64,000 bases of DNA from an uncultured Chitinophaga sp. (GCF_902168175.1 NZ_CABHOU010000038.1:1-64000); one strand, 5' to 3'. Shown: positions 44,379 to 54,420, counted from the stretch's first letter. Notes: a model not told the origin generated them from the sequence alone. Program-made: numbers and translations.

Positions 44379-45203
44379 TCAATTTCCTTGTGCGGCGGCG
44401 GATATGTCGTTCCATGCCTCCCAGATGGAGAGGCGTTCGGCATACGCAGCCTTTACGTCCGGTAAGTTATGGCTGCCAAGGAAGAACCTTAATGGTGGCT
44501 CCTCCGCATCTACCACCTTAAAGAGAGCCTCAGGGGTCGCGGCCGGGTTGCCTCTTTCGAAGTGGCGTAAACTATCCATGAACTGCGCTTTAAAGTCGGT
44601 GTATACATCCATGCCTGTCGCGAACTTTAACGATTCCTGGCTGCCGAATTCGGTGGCATAGGCGCCGGGCTCGATGATCGTTACTTTGATACCAAAGGCT
44701 TTTACTTCTGCGGCGAGGCTTTCGTGAATGGCCTCGAAGGCCCACTTGGACGAAGCGTAATAACCGATTACCGGGAATGTTATATGGCCCAGGTTGCTGG
44801 AGGTGCCCATGATGTGGCCGCCGCCCTGCTGACGCAGTAAGGGCAGTGCGGCCTGTATAACAGCGAGCGGCCCGAAAATATTGGTGTCATACATCGCTTT
44901 TACTTCTTCGGCGCTGGCTTCTTCAATAGTCCCAACCAATGAATAACCAGCGTTGTTGAGTACGATGTCCAGTCGCCCGAAATGCGCGTGTGCCTGCGCT
45001 ACCACTGCTTTCACCTGTGCGGTATCGGTTACGTCCAGCGCAAGTGTGAGTACATTGTCGCCGTACTTCTCTTTAAAATCGGCAATGCTGGCTATGTTAC
45101 GTGCAGTGGCTGCTACCTTGTCGCCACGTTTGAGTGCGGCTTCTGCCCATATTCTTCCAAATCCTCTTGAGGTTCCTGTAATGAACCAGATTTTATTTTC
45201 CAT
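44379..45203 (-). CDS. Short-chain dehydrogenase/reductase
   Basis: 274 residues. Cofactor motif TGTSRGFGRIWAEAALKRGD near residues 9-28, then NNAGYSLVG, catalytic Ser (MGTSSNLG) and YASSKWAFEAI (Tyr-x-x-x-Lys as YASSK). It belongs to the classical SDR group with an extended C-terminus (LPDVKAAYAERLSIWEAWND), a group often induced by xenobiotics. Upstream, GACCTTTG on the minus strand near 45235 is a possible -7-like element. Confidence 0.88.
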   Translation of the reverse strand: MENKIWFITGTSRGFGRIWAEAALKRGDKVAATARNIASIADFKEKYGDNVLTLALDVTDTAQVKAVVAQAHAHFGRLDIVLNNAGYSLVGTIEEASAEEVKAMYDTNIFGPLAVIQAALPLLRQQGGGHIMGTSSNLGHITFPVIGYYASSKWAFEAIHESLAAEVKAFGIKVTIIEPGAYATEFGSQESLKFATGMDVYTDFKAQFMDSLRHFERGNPAATPEALFKVVDAEEPPLRFFLGSHNLPDVKAAYAERLSIWEAWNDISAAAQGN

Positions 45204-45398
45204 GATTGTTGTGTTTTACATTTGAACACAACAAAGGTCGGTGGATGGAGCGGGTTGCCTGTAACTGTATTGAGGTGTTTTGTAGCTGAAATGAGGTATT
45301 TGTATGTAAAGAACCGGGCTGTAGTTCAGGGCGGGTATCAAAGCAGATCGAACTAAAAGGATAACAGGGAACTTTACCGCCCCTGTTATCACAGTTAC

Positions 45399-46916
45399 TT
45401 ACAACTCATCCGGATACGGAATGGCTTTGGCAGTAGCTTTTACGGCAGGCATTTGTGCCTGGTAACCGCGTAGTGCCCGGGCGAGTGCTTTCGACATCTC
45501 GTTGGTAACCCTTGGATGATCGGCCGAAACATCCTTTGTTTCTCCGATATCATTAGCCAGGTCATACAATTCTTTCTTCCCGGTTTTCTGATCATACACC
45601 AGCTTCCAGTTGCCTTTGCGCGCAGCGCTGCGGAAATTAATGCCCTGATCATCGCTGCCTATCCATTTGTTCGGGAAGTGCCATACCAGTAGACGGGTAG
45701 TGTCGGCAACAGCGTTGCCCTTCAGCAGGGAGGTAAAGTCTCTGCCGTCTACTTTTTGCACCGTGTTTAACCGTTTTTTGCCCGCCATATGCAAAATGGT
45801 GGGAAAGAAGTCTTCTATGATCACGTATTGAGAGGTAACAGTTGCAGGTTGTACTACGCCGGGCCATTTAACGATCATCGGTTCGCGGATGCCGCCTTCA
45901 TATACCGACCCTTTGCCGGCGCGCAGCGGACTGTTTTGGGTAAAGGCTTGGCCGGCACGCGGACTGCCGCAGTAGCCGCCATTATCGCTCATAAAAAGTA
46001 TGACGGTATTGTTCACCAGGTTTTTTTGTTCAAGGTAGTCCATCAAATCGCCCAGGCTTTTATCCATGCCTTCGACCATGGCGGCGTATTGGGCTTCCGG
46101 TTCTGGTAAGCCCATTTTGCGGTAACGTTCAATAAAACGTTCGTCTGCTGCGAACGGTACATGTACCGCGTAATGTGCCATGTAAAGGAAGAATGGTTGA
46201 TTCGAGGCGATGGGCTTTTCCAATGCTGAAAGTGCTTCTTGGGTCAATGCTTCTGTCAGGAAAACCGGTTTGCCATGATAAGGCTGCAGGCCTGGTACGC
46301 CCCATGGGGGTGTTGGCCCATCGCCATTATTTCCGTAGTTTTTCTCACCAAGGTAACTGCCCGGCCCTCCTGCTGCATGGCCGGCAATATTGATCATAAA
46401 GCCTGTTTTTAAAGGATCTTCCGCCGGTGTTTCCATGGCACCGAAATGCGCTTTGCCACAATGGATCGTATAATATCCGGCGGTTTTCAACAACTGTGGT
46501 AAAGGGGTGGCATAAACAGATTTTTCAATTCCTTTTACAGGTGATAAGCCGTTCACATTCCAGTCGGGTGGTACCAGCAGGGAATCGTTCGCATCAACCG
46601 TCGCATTCTTACGCAGCGTCCAGTTGGTAACCCGGTGCCGCGCGGCGTTCATGCCGGTCATCAGGCTAACCCGGCTGGGCGAGCAAACAGGTGTGGCGTA
46701 GGCATTGGTGAACTTCATGCCCTCACGCGCCAGGCGCTCCATATTGGGTGTGCGGTAACGGCGGTTAAAAGCCGTGGTGTCTTTCCAGAAAGGCACGGAA
46801 CAATCCTGCCAGCCCATATCATCTACCATAAATAAGATGATATTTGGCTGCTTTTGTGCAACAGCGTTGTTGGCCCAAAACAAAAGCAATAACGGTAGGA
46901 GGCGTAATGTTTTCAT
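45399..46916 (-). CDS. Sulfatase (formylglycine-dependent)
   Basis: 505 residues; signal peptide LLPLLLLFWANNAVAQ. The sulfatase signature CSPSRVSLMTG has its cysteine at residue 78, to be converted to formylglycine. Metal ligands are in MVDDMGWQD (residues 31-38) and FMSDNGGYCGSP; LKGNAVADTTRLLVWHFPNK lies in the C-terminal domain. It is an S1-type arylsulfatase or glycan sulfatase, exported to the periplasm. It forms an operon with the metallophosphoesterase gene 43 bases upstream. The linkage with susCD suggests a sulfated glycan, but some family members hydrolyse phosphonate or phosphate esters instead. No sulfatase-maturing enzyme is in the window. Confidence 0.9.
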   Translation of the reverse strand: MKTLRLLPLLLLFWANNAVAQKQPNIILFMVDDMGWQDCSVPFWKDTTAFNRRYRTPNMERLAREGMKFTNAYATPVCSPSRVSLMTGMNAARHRVTNWTLRKNATVDANDSLLVPPDWNVNGLSPVKGIEKSVYATPLPQLLKTAGYYTIHCGKAHFGAMETPAEDPLKTGFMINIAGHAAGGPGSYLGEKNYGNNGDGPTPPWGVPGLQPYHGKPVFLTEALTQEALSALEKPIASNQPFFLYMAHYAVHVPFAADERFIERYRKMGLPEPEAQYAAMVEGMDKSLGDLMDYLEQKNLVNNTVILFMSDNGGYCGSPRAGQAFTQNSPLRAGKGSVYEGGIREPMIVKWPGVVQPATVTSQYVIIEDFFPTILHMAGKKRLNTVQKVDGRDFTSLLKGNAVADTTRLLVWHFPNKWIGSDDQGINFRSAARKGNWKLVYDQKTGKKELYDLANDIGETKDVSADHPRVTNEMSKALARALRGYQAQMPAVKATAKAIPYPDEL

Positions 46917-46959
46917 TTAATTAATTTGAACAGATCACAATAAGCTTATGCCGGCCTGG

Positions 46960-47976
46960 TTATTTACGTTGCCTCTTCATCCGCTGCTGAACCGATAATT
47001 TGTAAGGACGGATGAACGGTACAATTTCTTCTCCGGTCCGTAAGGGCTGTTTATCAGTAAAGCCTAATGCAGCAGGCGATTTACCCACCCATTCGCTTTT
47101 ACGTGATTCCAGACGGATGGTAAAGTTGTCCGGATCGATCGTGAGTACAGTGAACAATGGATCTTTATACGGGCATGTGCTGGATATCCAGGGGTGAGCA
47201 GCATGAATTTCCGGGGTATAGCTGTTGTGTTTAAACTGCTCACCTACCCAAAAGTAAGAAGCCGAATTAATGGTAAGATAGGGGATATCATCTACATACT
47301 GAAGACTGTCTACATGCGTATGACCATTGATCGCCATGATCACACGATGGCGTGCAGCAGTAATCTGTTGCTGGATGTCTGTAGCATTGTCTACTGCATA
47401 AAAACCGGTTAACGGCTGGTGCGATATAATAATAACAGGCAGCGTGCCGTCATTCAGTTCTTTCGCCAGCCAGGCTGCCTGCTCCTTGCCTATATAAGCA
47501 GGGTAACCACCTTTATGCGTGGGCGAACCGTGTTCATTGCCATTGAGTACGATCATCCTGATACCGTTCACCGTTTGCGCATAATAAGGCGCCGGCATTC
47601 CCCAGGTGGTTACGCATTGCGCATGTGTGTGCCGCAGATCGGTATCGTGGTTGCCTATTACGTGGAGACGTGTAGCGTGGCACGTATTAAACAGGCCGAT
47701 CACATCCTTGTTCTTTTCATTTGGATAGGCGAAGTCGCCAAGCTGCATCACCGCATCTGGTTTACGGCGTTTTACAAAGTCCACAAATGCCTGCAGCCGC
47801 TCGCGGCCGTCGTGCATAATGTCGTGGTGCAGGTCGGTAATGAGCGCCATACTCACACGGTCGTGTCCTTTAAAGGCAGCCCGTGCGGCGGCAGGGATGG
47901 CGAGGGCCAGACAAGCGGCGGCGGATTGACTGATAAACGTTCGGCGATCCAGGCCGGGGGAGTCTTTTTCGTGCAT
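46960..47976 (-). CDS. Tat-exported metallophosphoesterase (1)
   Basis: 338 residues. The leader with LDRRTFISQSAAACLALAIP is a Tat signal. Calcineurin-type metal motifs are visible in order: ALITDLHHD, QLGDFAYP, VIGNHDTD, IISHQPL and NGHTHVD. It would act outside the cytoplasm on a phosphate (or phosphonate) mono- or diester. ATG 47976 lies 30 bases from the first operator copy. It is first gene of a two-gene operon with the sulfatase and diverges from susC at 48276. Confidence 0.88.
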   Translation of the reverse strand: MHEKDSPGLDRRTFISQSAAACLALAIPAAARAAFKGHDRVSMALITDLHHDIMHDGRERLQAFVDFVKRRKPDAVMQLGDFAYPNEKNKDVIGLFNTCHATRLHVIGNHDTDLRHTHAQCVTTWGMPAPYYAQTVNGIRMIVLNGNEHGSPTHKGGYPAYIGKEQAAWLAKELNDGTLPVIIISHQPLTGFYAVDNATDIQQQITAARHRVIMAINGHTHVDSLQYVDDIPYLTINSASYFWVGEQFKHNSYTPEIHAAHPWISSTCPYKDPLFTVLTIDPDNFTIRLESRKSEWVGKSPAALGFTDKQPLRTGEEIVPFIRPYKLSVQQRMKRQRK

Positions 47977-48005
47977 ATATGCTTCAGCTTTTTTTATTGA
48001 TTTTT

Positions 48006-48020
48006 TTTCCTGACAGGAAA
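48006..48020. promoter_or_regulatory. Operator-like palindrome, copy 1
   Basis: TTTCCTGACAGGAAA is a perfect 7+1+7 palindrome, the most symmetric member of the TTTC-N6-GGAAA family. It lies 29 bases upstream of the metallophosphoesterase start. Confidence 0.6.
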
Positions 48021-48138
48021 TTATTGCTGTTCAGGCATCAAAGTTTCTGTATCTACCTCTTAATTGTATGATTCACAATATCTAATACGTAGAAAGTTAC
48101 TTTATTCCAGGAATTTACCCCAAAAAATAGATGTTATG

Positions 48139-48225
48139 TTTCTGTTACGGAAATATTATTTCTTGATAATAAAGTTACCAAAGTTATAATTTCTTGAAAG
48201 GAAATAATAATTTCGTTTCAGGAAA
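48139..48225. promoter_or_regulatory. Operator array, copies 2-5
   Basis: Four 15-base boxes follow the pattern TTTC-N6-GGAAA: TTTCTGTTACGGAAA (48139), a degenerate TTTCTTGATAATAAA (48159), TTTCTTGAAAGGAAA (48190) and TTTCGTTTCAGGAAA (48211). Start-to-start distances are 20, 31 and 21 bases, close to two, three and two helical turns, so bound proteins would sit on one DNA face. They lie 51-137 bases upstream of susC. A further copy is before the XRE-cupin gene at 56744. Confidence 0.65.
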
Positions 48226-48275
48226 TATTTATCTACAACAATTCTTTTATTTTCCTAACCTAAAGCAAAACATCT

Positions 48276-51200
48276 ATGAAGAAGAACAACATCAGCCGAA
48301 TTAGCAGCGAGTACGCGCGCTGGCTACGGCTTTGCTGTACGCTGCTCCTCCTGATCGCCGGAAGCATGCATGTACATGCATTTCAAACAGTGAACATCCT
48401 GGTAAAAGGAAAAGTAACAGATGACCAAAATCAACCCTTATTAGGTGCCACCTTACGCGTAAAAGGTGGCACAACCGGCGGCAGCACGGATGCGTCTGGC
48501 CGTTTCTCCTTTAGTGTGCCGGAGAACAGCGTTATTGAAATTACCTTTATGGGTTACGACACCCGGCAGTTTATTGCCAAAAAAGATGTGGATGTAAACA
48601 TCCGCATGGAACCCTCCGACCAAAGCCTGGAAGGGGTAGTAGTAGTGGGTTATGGTACCCAGAAAAAAGCGAGTTTAACCGGTGCGGTAGACCAGGTGTC
48701 TGCTAAAATGCTGGAAAACCGCCCGATTACGCGTTTGTCGCAGGGCCTGCAGGGTGTTGTGGCTGGTTTGAACATCACAACTAACACTGGCGGCGGTGCG
48801 CCGGCTGCTACGCAGGGAATCAACGTACGCGGCTTTACTGGCATGGGGTCTACCGGTTCTCCGCTGGTAGTAATTGATGGAGTGCAGGGTGGCGACATCA
48901 ACTCTATTAATCCTGCAGACGTAGAAAGTATTTCCGTAATTAAAGATGCGGCATCGGCTGCTATTTACGGTTCCAGTGCCCCTTACGGTGTAATTCTCAT
49001 TACAACGAAAAAGGGCAAAGCCGGCAGTGCGCCGGCAGTTACGTATAATAATGTGCTGTCGTGGGCGCAACCCATCAACCTGCCCAAAATGCTGAATTCA
49101 GTAGAGTTTGCGGAAATGTATAACCAGGCTTACGCTAATGCGGGCCGTGGGGCTGCATTTACGGACGAAACCATTCAGCGTATGAAAGATTACCAGTCTG
49201 GTAAAATTAATACGGAAACGGTTACAGCGGCAAACGGCTCAGATACCTGGGGTAGCTGGTTTGAGGGTAATGCTAACCACGACTGGTTTAAAGTGTACTT
49301 CAAAGACTTTTCGCCCAGCCAGCAACACAACCTCGGCATTTCGGGCGGTGGTAACAAATCGAACTATTACGTGGGTATGGGTTATAACGACCGCCAGGGG
49401 ATGTACAATTTTGGCGACGACTCGTACAAACGTTATAACATTCGCGCAAACGTAGATGCTGCGGTTACAAACTGGATGTCGGTGGGCTTCCGTACCAGCC
49501 TGGCCAGGGCATTGGGCAACACGCCTAATACCTATTCGGGTAAAACGGGTGGTAACTATATGCACCAGATCGCGCGTAAGTTCCCGAACGTAGCATTGTT
49601 CAATCCGGATGGTGGCTATTCTGATCCCAGCGATGTGTTATTACACCAGGGTGGCAGAAGCAAAAGCACACGTAACGATGCGGTGGTAACGGGCGAAATC
49701 TCTATTAAACCGCTGAAGGGCTGGAACATTACCGGTAACTTTACGTTCGATGGTATTTATTCTGACGCCTCCAACCACACTAAAATCCTGTATACGACGG
49801 CACCAAGTGGAGCATTACTTCCTGTGAGTGGTACTTCTCCAAACTCATTCAGCCGCAGCAGTACCAAAACAGAGCATACCATCCTCAATTTGTACTCTTC
49901 CTATGAAAAGGCGTTCGGCGCGCATAACTTCAAAATACTGGGTGGTTTAATGCGTGAGTTAACGGACTACACTACGTTTTCTGCCGGTAACAACAGCCTT
50001 TATTCTGACAACATTCCATCGCTGAATACAACGTTCGGTACTGCGCCGAGCATAGGCGATCAGATGCGCCAGTTAGCCATACAAGGTTACTTCGGCCGTT
50101 TCAACTATAATTATAAAGACAAGTATCTGCTGGAAGTAAGCGGTCGTTACGACGGTACTTCACGCTTCCTGTCCGACTACCGTATGAAGTTCTATCCCGG
50201 TGCATCTGCCGGCTGGAATTTAGATCGTGAGTCTTTCTGGGCGCCGCTGGCAAGCACGGTGAACAGGTTTAAGATCCGCGCTAACTATGGTAGCCTCGGC
50301 GATCAGGGCTTCCTGGGCGACCCGTCTGTAGGTACTTATTATCCTTTCTACCCAAGCCTTGGTACGGCAGCGCCTACCAGTAACTCGTGGTTGTTTGGCG
50401 GTACGCAACAGGCTTCTGTAAGTATGCCGGGCCTGGTTAACACCGCTCTTACATGGGTAACTACTACCTCTTATGGTGTAGGTGTAGACGCGGGTTTACT
50501 GAAAGACAAATTGTCGCTTAGCTTCGATTATTATGTACGTCGTGCCGACGACTTCTCTGGTCCGGCGATGGTACTGCCCGGCGTACTCGGTGCTGGTGTT
50601 CCTGCCGCCAACAATGCGGGCATGGAAACAAGAGGTTTCGAACTTACCGCTATGTGGCGCGACCAGATCGGTGATGTTAGCTACTCCGTTCGCGGCGTAC
50701 TCTCTGACTACAAAGGAAAAGTAACGAAGTACAATAACGCCACACGTTCCCTCGATAACTGGTATGTAGGTGAGGTAATGGGCAACATCTGGGGATATTC
50801 TTCAGACGGTTTGCTGTCTGACGCCAATGCGAAAGACGCCATACCGGCTGTATTCTGGACAGGCAGATGGCAGGCAGGTGACGTGCGTTATGCCGACCTG
50901 GATAAAAGCGGCCGTATCGATTATGGTAAATGGACTGCCGACAGCTCTGGCGACTACCGCGTAATTGGTAACAGCACACCGCGTTATGCTTACAGCTTTA
51001 CGTTCGATGTAGGCTGGAAAGGTTTTGACCTGTCGATGTTCATGCAGGGTATTGGTAAGCGCGATTATGGTTTCGGCAGCGGTTCTAACTACTTCTGGGG
51101 CATCATGAGCAGTGAGTGGCAGAGTTCTCCGTTTTCTGTACACAGAGATACCTGGTCGCCTGAAAAAACATCCGGTTATTTCCCGCGTATTTACATGAAT

Positions 51201-51470
51201 TCGGAAGTGGATAAAAATCACCAGGTGCAAACAAGGTATTTGCAGAATGCATCTTACCTGCGCATCAAAAACCTGCAACTTGGCTATACACTGCCAGAAA
51301 GAATTGCAGGCAAAGCGTTCATGAAAAAACTTCGTGTATATGGCGCAGTAGAGAACCTGGCCACGTTTACGAAGCTGATTAAAACCATGGACCCGGAACT
51401 GTCGCTTGGCGATGCTAAAATTTACCCGCTGCAACGTACTTATACCTGCGGTGTAAATGTCACTTTCTAA
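48276..51470 (+). CDS. SusC/RagA TonB-linked receptor
   Basis: 1064 residues. After a basic N-terminus and signal segment (LCCTLLLLIAGSMHVHA) comes a carboxypeptidase-D-like domain (VKGKVTDDQNQPLLGATLRV), the VVVGYGTQKKASLTGAV TonB-box region, plug (INVRGFTGMG, VVIDGVQGGDINSINPADVE) and barrel ending TCGVNVTF. No STN domain is present, so control is by a cytoplasmic regulator rather than FecI/FecR, consistent with the operator array upstream. It is paired with the SusD 20 bases downstream. Its predicted substrate is a phosphorus- and/or sulfate-bearing glycan, judged only from the neighbours. Confidence 0.93.
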   Translation: MKKNNISRISSEYARWLRLCCTLLLLIAGSMHVHAFQTVNILVKGKVTDDQNQPLLGATLRVKGGTTGGSTDASGRFSFSVPENSVIEITFMGYDTRQFIAKKDVDVNIRMEPSDQSLEGVVVVGYGTQKKASLTGAVDQVSAKMLENRPITRLSQGLQGVVAGLNITTNTGGGAPAATQGINVRGFTGMGSTGSPLVVIDGVQGGDINSINPADVESISVIKDAASAAIYGSSAPYGVILITTKKGKAGSAPAVTYNNVLSWAQPINLPKMLNSVEFAEMYNQAYANAGRGAAFTDETIQRMKDYQSGKINTETVTAANGSDTWGSWFEGNANHDWFKVYFKDFSPSQQHNLGISGGGNKSNYYVGMGYNDRQGMYNFGDDSYKRYNIRANVDAAVTNWMSVGFRTSLARALGNTPNTYSGKTGGNYMHQIARKFPNVALFNPDGGYSDPSDVLLHQGGRSKSTRNDAVVTGEISIKPLKGWNITGNFTFDGIYSDASNHTKILYTTAPSGALLPVSGTSPNSFSRSSTKTEHTILNLYSSYEKAFGAHNFKILGGLMRELTDYTTFSAGNNSLYSDNIPSLNTTFGTAPSIGDQMRQLAIQGYFGRFNYNYKDKYLLEVSGRYDGTSRFLSDYRMKFYPGASAGWNLDRESFWAPLASTVNRFKIRANYGSLGDQGFLGDPSVGTYYPFYPSLGTAAPTSNSWLFGGTQQASVSMPGLVNTALTWVTTTSYGVGVDAGLLKDKLSLSFDYYVRRADDFSGPAMVLPGVLGAGVPAANNAGMETRGFELTAMWRDQIGDVSYSVRGVLSDYKGKVTKYNNATRSLDNWYVGEVMGNIWGYSSDGLLSDANAKDAIPAVFWTGRWQAGDVRYADLDKSGRIDYGKWTADSSGDYRVIGNSTPRYAYSFTFDVGWKGFDLSMFMQGIGKRDYGFGSGSNYFWGIMSSEWQSSPFSVHRDTWSPEKTSGYFPRIYMNSEVDKNHQVQTRYLQNASYLRIKNLQLGYTLPERIAGKAFMKKLRVYGAVENLATFTKLIKTMDPELSLGDAKIYPLQRTYTCGVNVTF

Positions 51471-51490
51471 CCAGTTGTTAAAATGATTTT

Positions 51491-53257
51491 ATGAGGAAAC
51501 TTACGAATAAACTTTTCATGCTGGCTGCAGGCGCTATGTCGTTGCTCGCAGCCTGCAGCGAAGACTATCTGGACAGGGCGCCGCTATCTAATGTAAGCGA
51601 CGGTGAATTCTGGAAGTCTACCAGCGATCTGCAACTCTATTGTAATAACTTTTATAATACATTTCCATCTTATACCGGTTTCGGTTCGCTCGGCATCTAT
51701 AGTTTAGATGCAGACCAGGGCAGCGATAATGCGGTGATCGGCGATGGTTATAATACCGCTATGAATGGAGAAAGGGTAATACCTGCTTCCGGCGGCGGCT
51801 GGAGCTGGGGTACGCTCAAGAACGTGAACTATTTCATGACGCACTACCAAACGGTAAACGCTTCCTGGGATGTAGTGAAACCTTATGTGGGCGAAGCGCT
51901 TTTCTTCCGGGCACAGTTTTATTTCGGTATGATGAAAACCTTCGGCGATCTGCCATGGATCACAAAACCGATAGTGGACTTAAACGATCCTGCATTGTTT
52001 GATGCAAGGTTAAGCCGTAAAATGATCACCGATTCGATCATCAGGGACCTGGACAGCGCTATTGCCTATCTGCCCTCAAAATCGAAACAGGCTGCCTCGC
52101 GTGTACATAAAGAGCTGGCGATGTTATTGCAGTCGCGTATTGCTTTGTACGAAGGTACCTGGGAAAAATACCATGCGGGCACGCCGTTCGGTGTTACCGG
52201 TTCCGACGGATCGGCATTGTTGCAAAAGGCGGCTACCGCTGCTGAAGCAGTGATGACTTCCGGTGTATTCTCACTGGATAATACCGTGCCGTCTGAAACC
52301 AACTACTGGAGCCTGTTTAACCAAACAGATTACAGTGGCAGTAAGGAAATCATGTTATGGAGGCAGTATAAGATCGGTGTGATCGTGCACAACTGGCACC
52401 GCTATTCGATAGGCGGTTCAGCACGTGGTATTACTAAAGATCTTGTAGATTACTACCTTTGTAAAGATGGGCAGCCGATTGCAGTGAGCCCGTTATACCG
52501 CGGCGACGATTCTATCGTACGAGTAGTGGCCGACCGCGATCCCAGGCTGAACCAAACAGTGTACGTGGCCGATGGTAAACACATCACCACAAATAACAAA
52601 CCTAATGGTGCGGCACCCACTATCTTTACAGTGCCACAACTTACGGGCGGTGGTACGGAAAGTAATCCAACAGGTTACCAGATTTACAAAGGCCATAACC
52701 CGGACTACAACCAGCAGTATGCTGCCGAAGTAGGTACCACTGCACTCATTTTGTTCCGTTATGCAGAAGCGCTGCTTAACTTTGCAGAAGCGAAGGCTGA
52801 ATTGGGAACACTTACACAGGCCGATGTAGACCTCACCATCAACAAACTGCGCAGCCGCGTAGGTATGCCTAACCTGGTAATCGGTGCTATTGTTACGGAC
52901 CCTAACTGGGAGTTCCCTACACTTACGCCAATTATTAACGAGGTGCGCAGGGAAAGAAGGGTGGAACTCGCCTGCGAAGGTTTCCGGAGAGATGATATTT
53001 ACCGCTGGGCTGCTGCCGATGAATTACTCGTTGGCTGGAAACCACTGGGTGCGAAAAAGAATCAATTTACAACACTCGTAAATGCCACTGCGCTGGCTAA
53101 ATACCAGGTAAATGCAGATGGTTACATCGAGCCATATAAAATCATCGCTAATTTGTCCACGGGCTTTAAATTCAATGTGAACAGGGATTACCTGTCGCCG
53201 ATGCCGCAGGACCAGTTGCGCCTCAATACTAACCTAAAACCTAACCCAGGGTGGTAA
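51491..53257 (+). CDS. SusD-like lipoprotein
   Basis: 588 residues; lipoprotein leader with cysteine 22 (AGAMSLLAACSEDYLDRAPL). SusD features are ALFFRAQFYFGMMKTFGDLP, the TPR-like helices, and the C-terminal NEVRRERRVELACEGFRRDD and LSPMPQDQLRLNTNLKPNPG. Surface partner of the SusC encoded upstream. The downstream alcohol dehydrogenase gene begins 6 bases after its stop, so the operon continues into cytoplasmic metabolism. Confidence 0.93.
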   Translation: MRKLTNKLFMLAAGAMSLLAACSEDYLDRAPLSNVSDGEFWKSTSDLQLYCNNFYNTFPSYTGFGSLGIYSLDADQGSDNAVIGDGYNTAMNGERVIPASGGGWSWGTLKNVNYFMTHYQTVNASWDVVKPYVGEALFFRAQFYFGMMKTFGDLPWITKPIVDLNDPALFDARLSRKMITDSIIRDLDSAIAYLPSKSKQAASRVHKELAMLLQSRIALYEGTWEKYHAGTPFGVTGSDGSALLQKAATAAEAVMTSGVFSLDNTVPSETNYWSLFNQTDYSGSKEIMLWRQYKIGVIVHNWHRYSIGGSARGITKDLVDYYLCKDGQPIAVSPLYRGDDSIVRVVADRDPRLNQTVYVADGKHITTNNKPNGAAPTIFTVPQLTGGGTESNPTGYQIYKGHNPDYNQQYAAEVGTTALILFRYAEALLNFAEAKAELGTLTQADVDLTINKLRSRVGMPNLVIGAIVTDPNWEFPTLTPIINEVRRERRVELACEGFRRDDIYRWAAADELLVGWKPLGAKKNQFTTLVNATALAKYQVNADGYIEPYKIIANLSTGFKFNVNRDYLSPMPQDQLRLNTNLKPNPGW

Positions 53258-53263
53258 AATAGA

Positions 53264-54418
53264 ATGAAAGACAACAACGAAGCGTTACCGCAATTGAATG
53301 AATTGGAGATCTATGTTGAAGCATCCACGTCCCGCGAAGGTGAAATAGCCTTATTTAAGGGACCAGGGCAGGACTTTGAACTTAAAATGTTCAAGGTCCG
53401 CCCCCTGCGTCCTGGCGAAGTGCTGGTAAAGAATGTGTATACCACTATTTGCGGCAGCGACCTGCACACTTATTGCGGTTTGAGGAACGAGCCATGTCCG
53501 ACCGTATTGGGGCACGAAATTGTAGGCGAGGTGCTGGAAATTGCACCCGGTCACCCTGGTATCGATTTACGCGGCCGGCAGTTGGAGGTGGGCGATCGTA
53601 TTACCTGGACGGTTTTTTCCAGTGATCCGAACTCGGTAAACTCCCTGCGCGGTATGCCACAGAAAGGTGATAAGCTTTACAAGTACGGTCACGTTCAGGC
53701 TTCTGGCCATGAGGTGTTCCATGGCGGGCTGGCTACGTACTGCATACTTCAGCCGGATACGGGCATCATTAAACTGGCAGATACGATGCCTTTGCCCGTA
53801 GCAGCTACGCTTAACTGTTCGGTATCTACGGTGGCAGGTGCTTTGCGCATGGCGGGCAATATCAAAGGCAAAACGGTGCTGATCACCGGGATGGGCCACC
53901 TTGGTATTACCTGTGCCGCTATGTGCCGCGAAGCTGGTGCTACCTGGATTGGCGGGGCAGACGTGTCGGCAAAACGACTGAACGATGCGTTGAGTTTTGG
54001 AGCAGACGAGGTGTTTGATATGAACGCAGATACGGACGTGTTGTTACGTTCCATCATAGCCTCCACCGGTGGTAAGGGCGCTGACGTAGTATTTGATATG
54101 AGCGGTGCGCCGGATGCCATGGAATTCGGGATTGCCGGTCTTGGTATTGGCGGCTGCGCCATTTGGGTAGGAGCGGTGTTCAATACACGGCCGCTGCAAA
54201 TCGACCCGGAGCGCATCATCCGTAGTCTCATTACCATCAGGGGCATTCATAACTACAACTACGAGGACTTCCAATACGCGTTCGATTTTATGGATCGTAA
54301 CTGGCAAAAGTATCCTTTTATCGAAGTCGTGGAAAAAGAGTTTTCGCTGGACGAAGTGGAACATGCATTTGTATACGCGGTAGCGCATAAACCGTTGAGG
54401 GTAGGTATTAAATTCTAA
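53264..54418 (+). CDS. Zinc-type alcohol dehydrogenase, phosphonate-associated type
   Basis: 384 residues of the medium-chain dehydrogenase family. The catalytic zinc region has TTICGSDLHTYCG and VLGHEIVGEV; the Rossmann motif is ITGMGHLGITCAAMCREAGA. The segment SLRGMPQKGDKLYKYGH resembles proteins called putative phosphonate-catabolism-associated alcohol dehydrogenase (TIGR03366, from memory), where the equivalent stretch carries the structural-zinc cysteines; here these are absent. It would oxidise a hydroxyl of the imported compound, for example a hydroxyalkylphosphonate to the aldehyde. It is tightly packed between susD and the second metallophosphoesterase. A polyol or sugar dehydrogenase role remains possible. 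Confidence 0.75.
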   Translation: MKDNNEALPQLNELEIYVEASTSREGEIALFKGPGQDFELKMFKVRPLRPGEVLVKNVYTTICGSDLHTYCGLRNEPCPTVLGHEIVGEVLEIAPGHPGIDLRGRQLEVGDRITWTVFSSDPNSVNSLRGMPQKGDKLYKYGHVQASGHEVFHGGLATYCILQPDTGIIKLADTMPLPVAATLNCSVSTVAGALRMAGNIKGKTVLITGMGHLGITCAAMCREAGATWIGGADVSAKRLNDALSFGADEVFDMNADTDVLLRSIIASTGGKGADVVFDMSGAPDAMEFGIAGLGIGGCAIWVGAVFNTRPLQIDPERIIRSLITIRGIHNYNYEDFQYAFDFMDRNWQKYPFIEVVEKEFSLDEVEHAFVYAVAHKPLRVGIKF

Positions 54419-54420
54419 AA

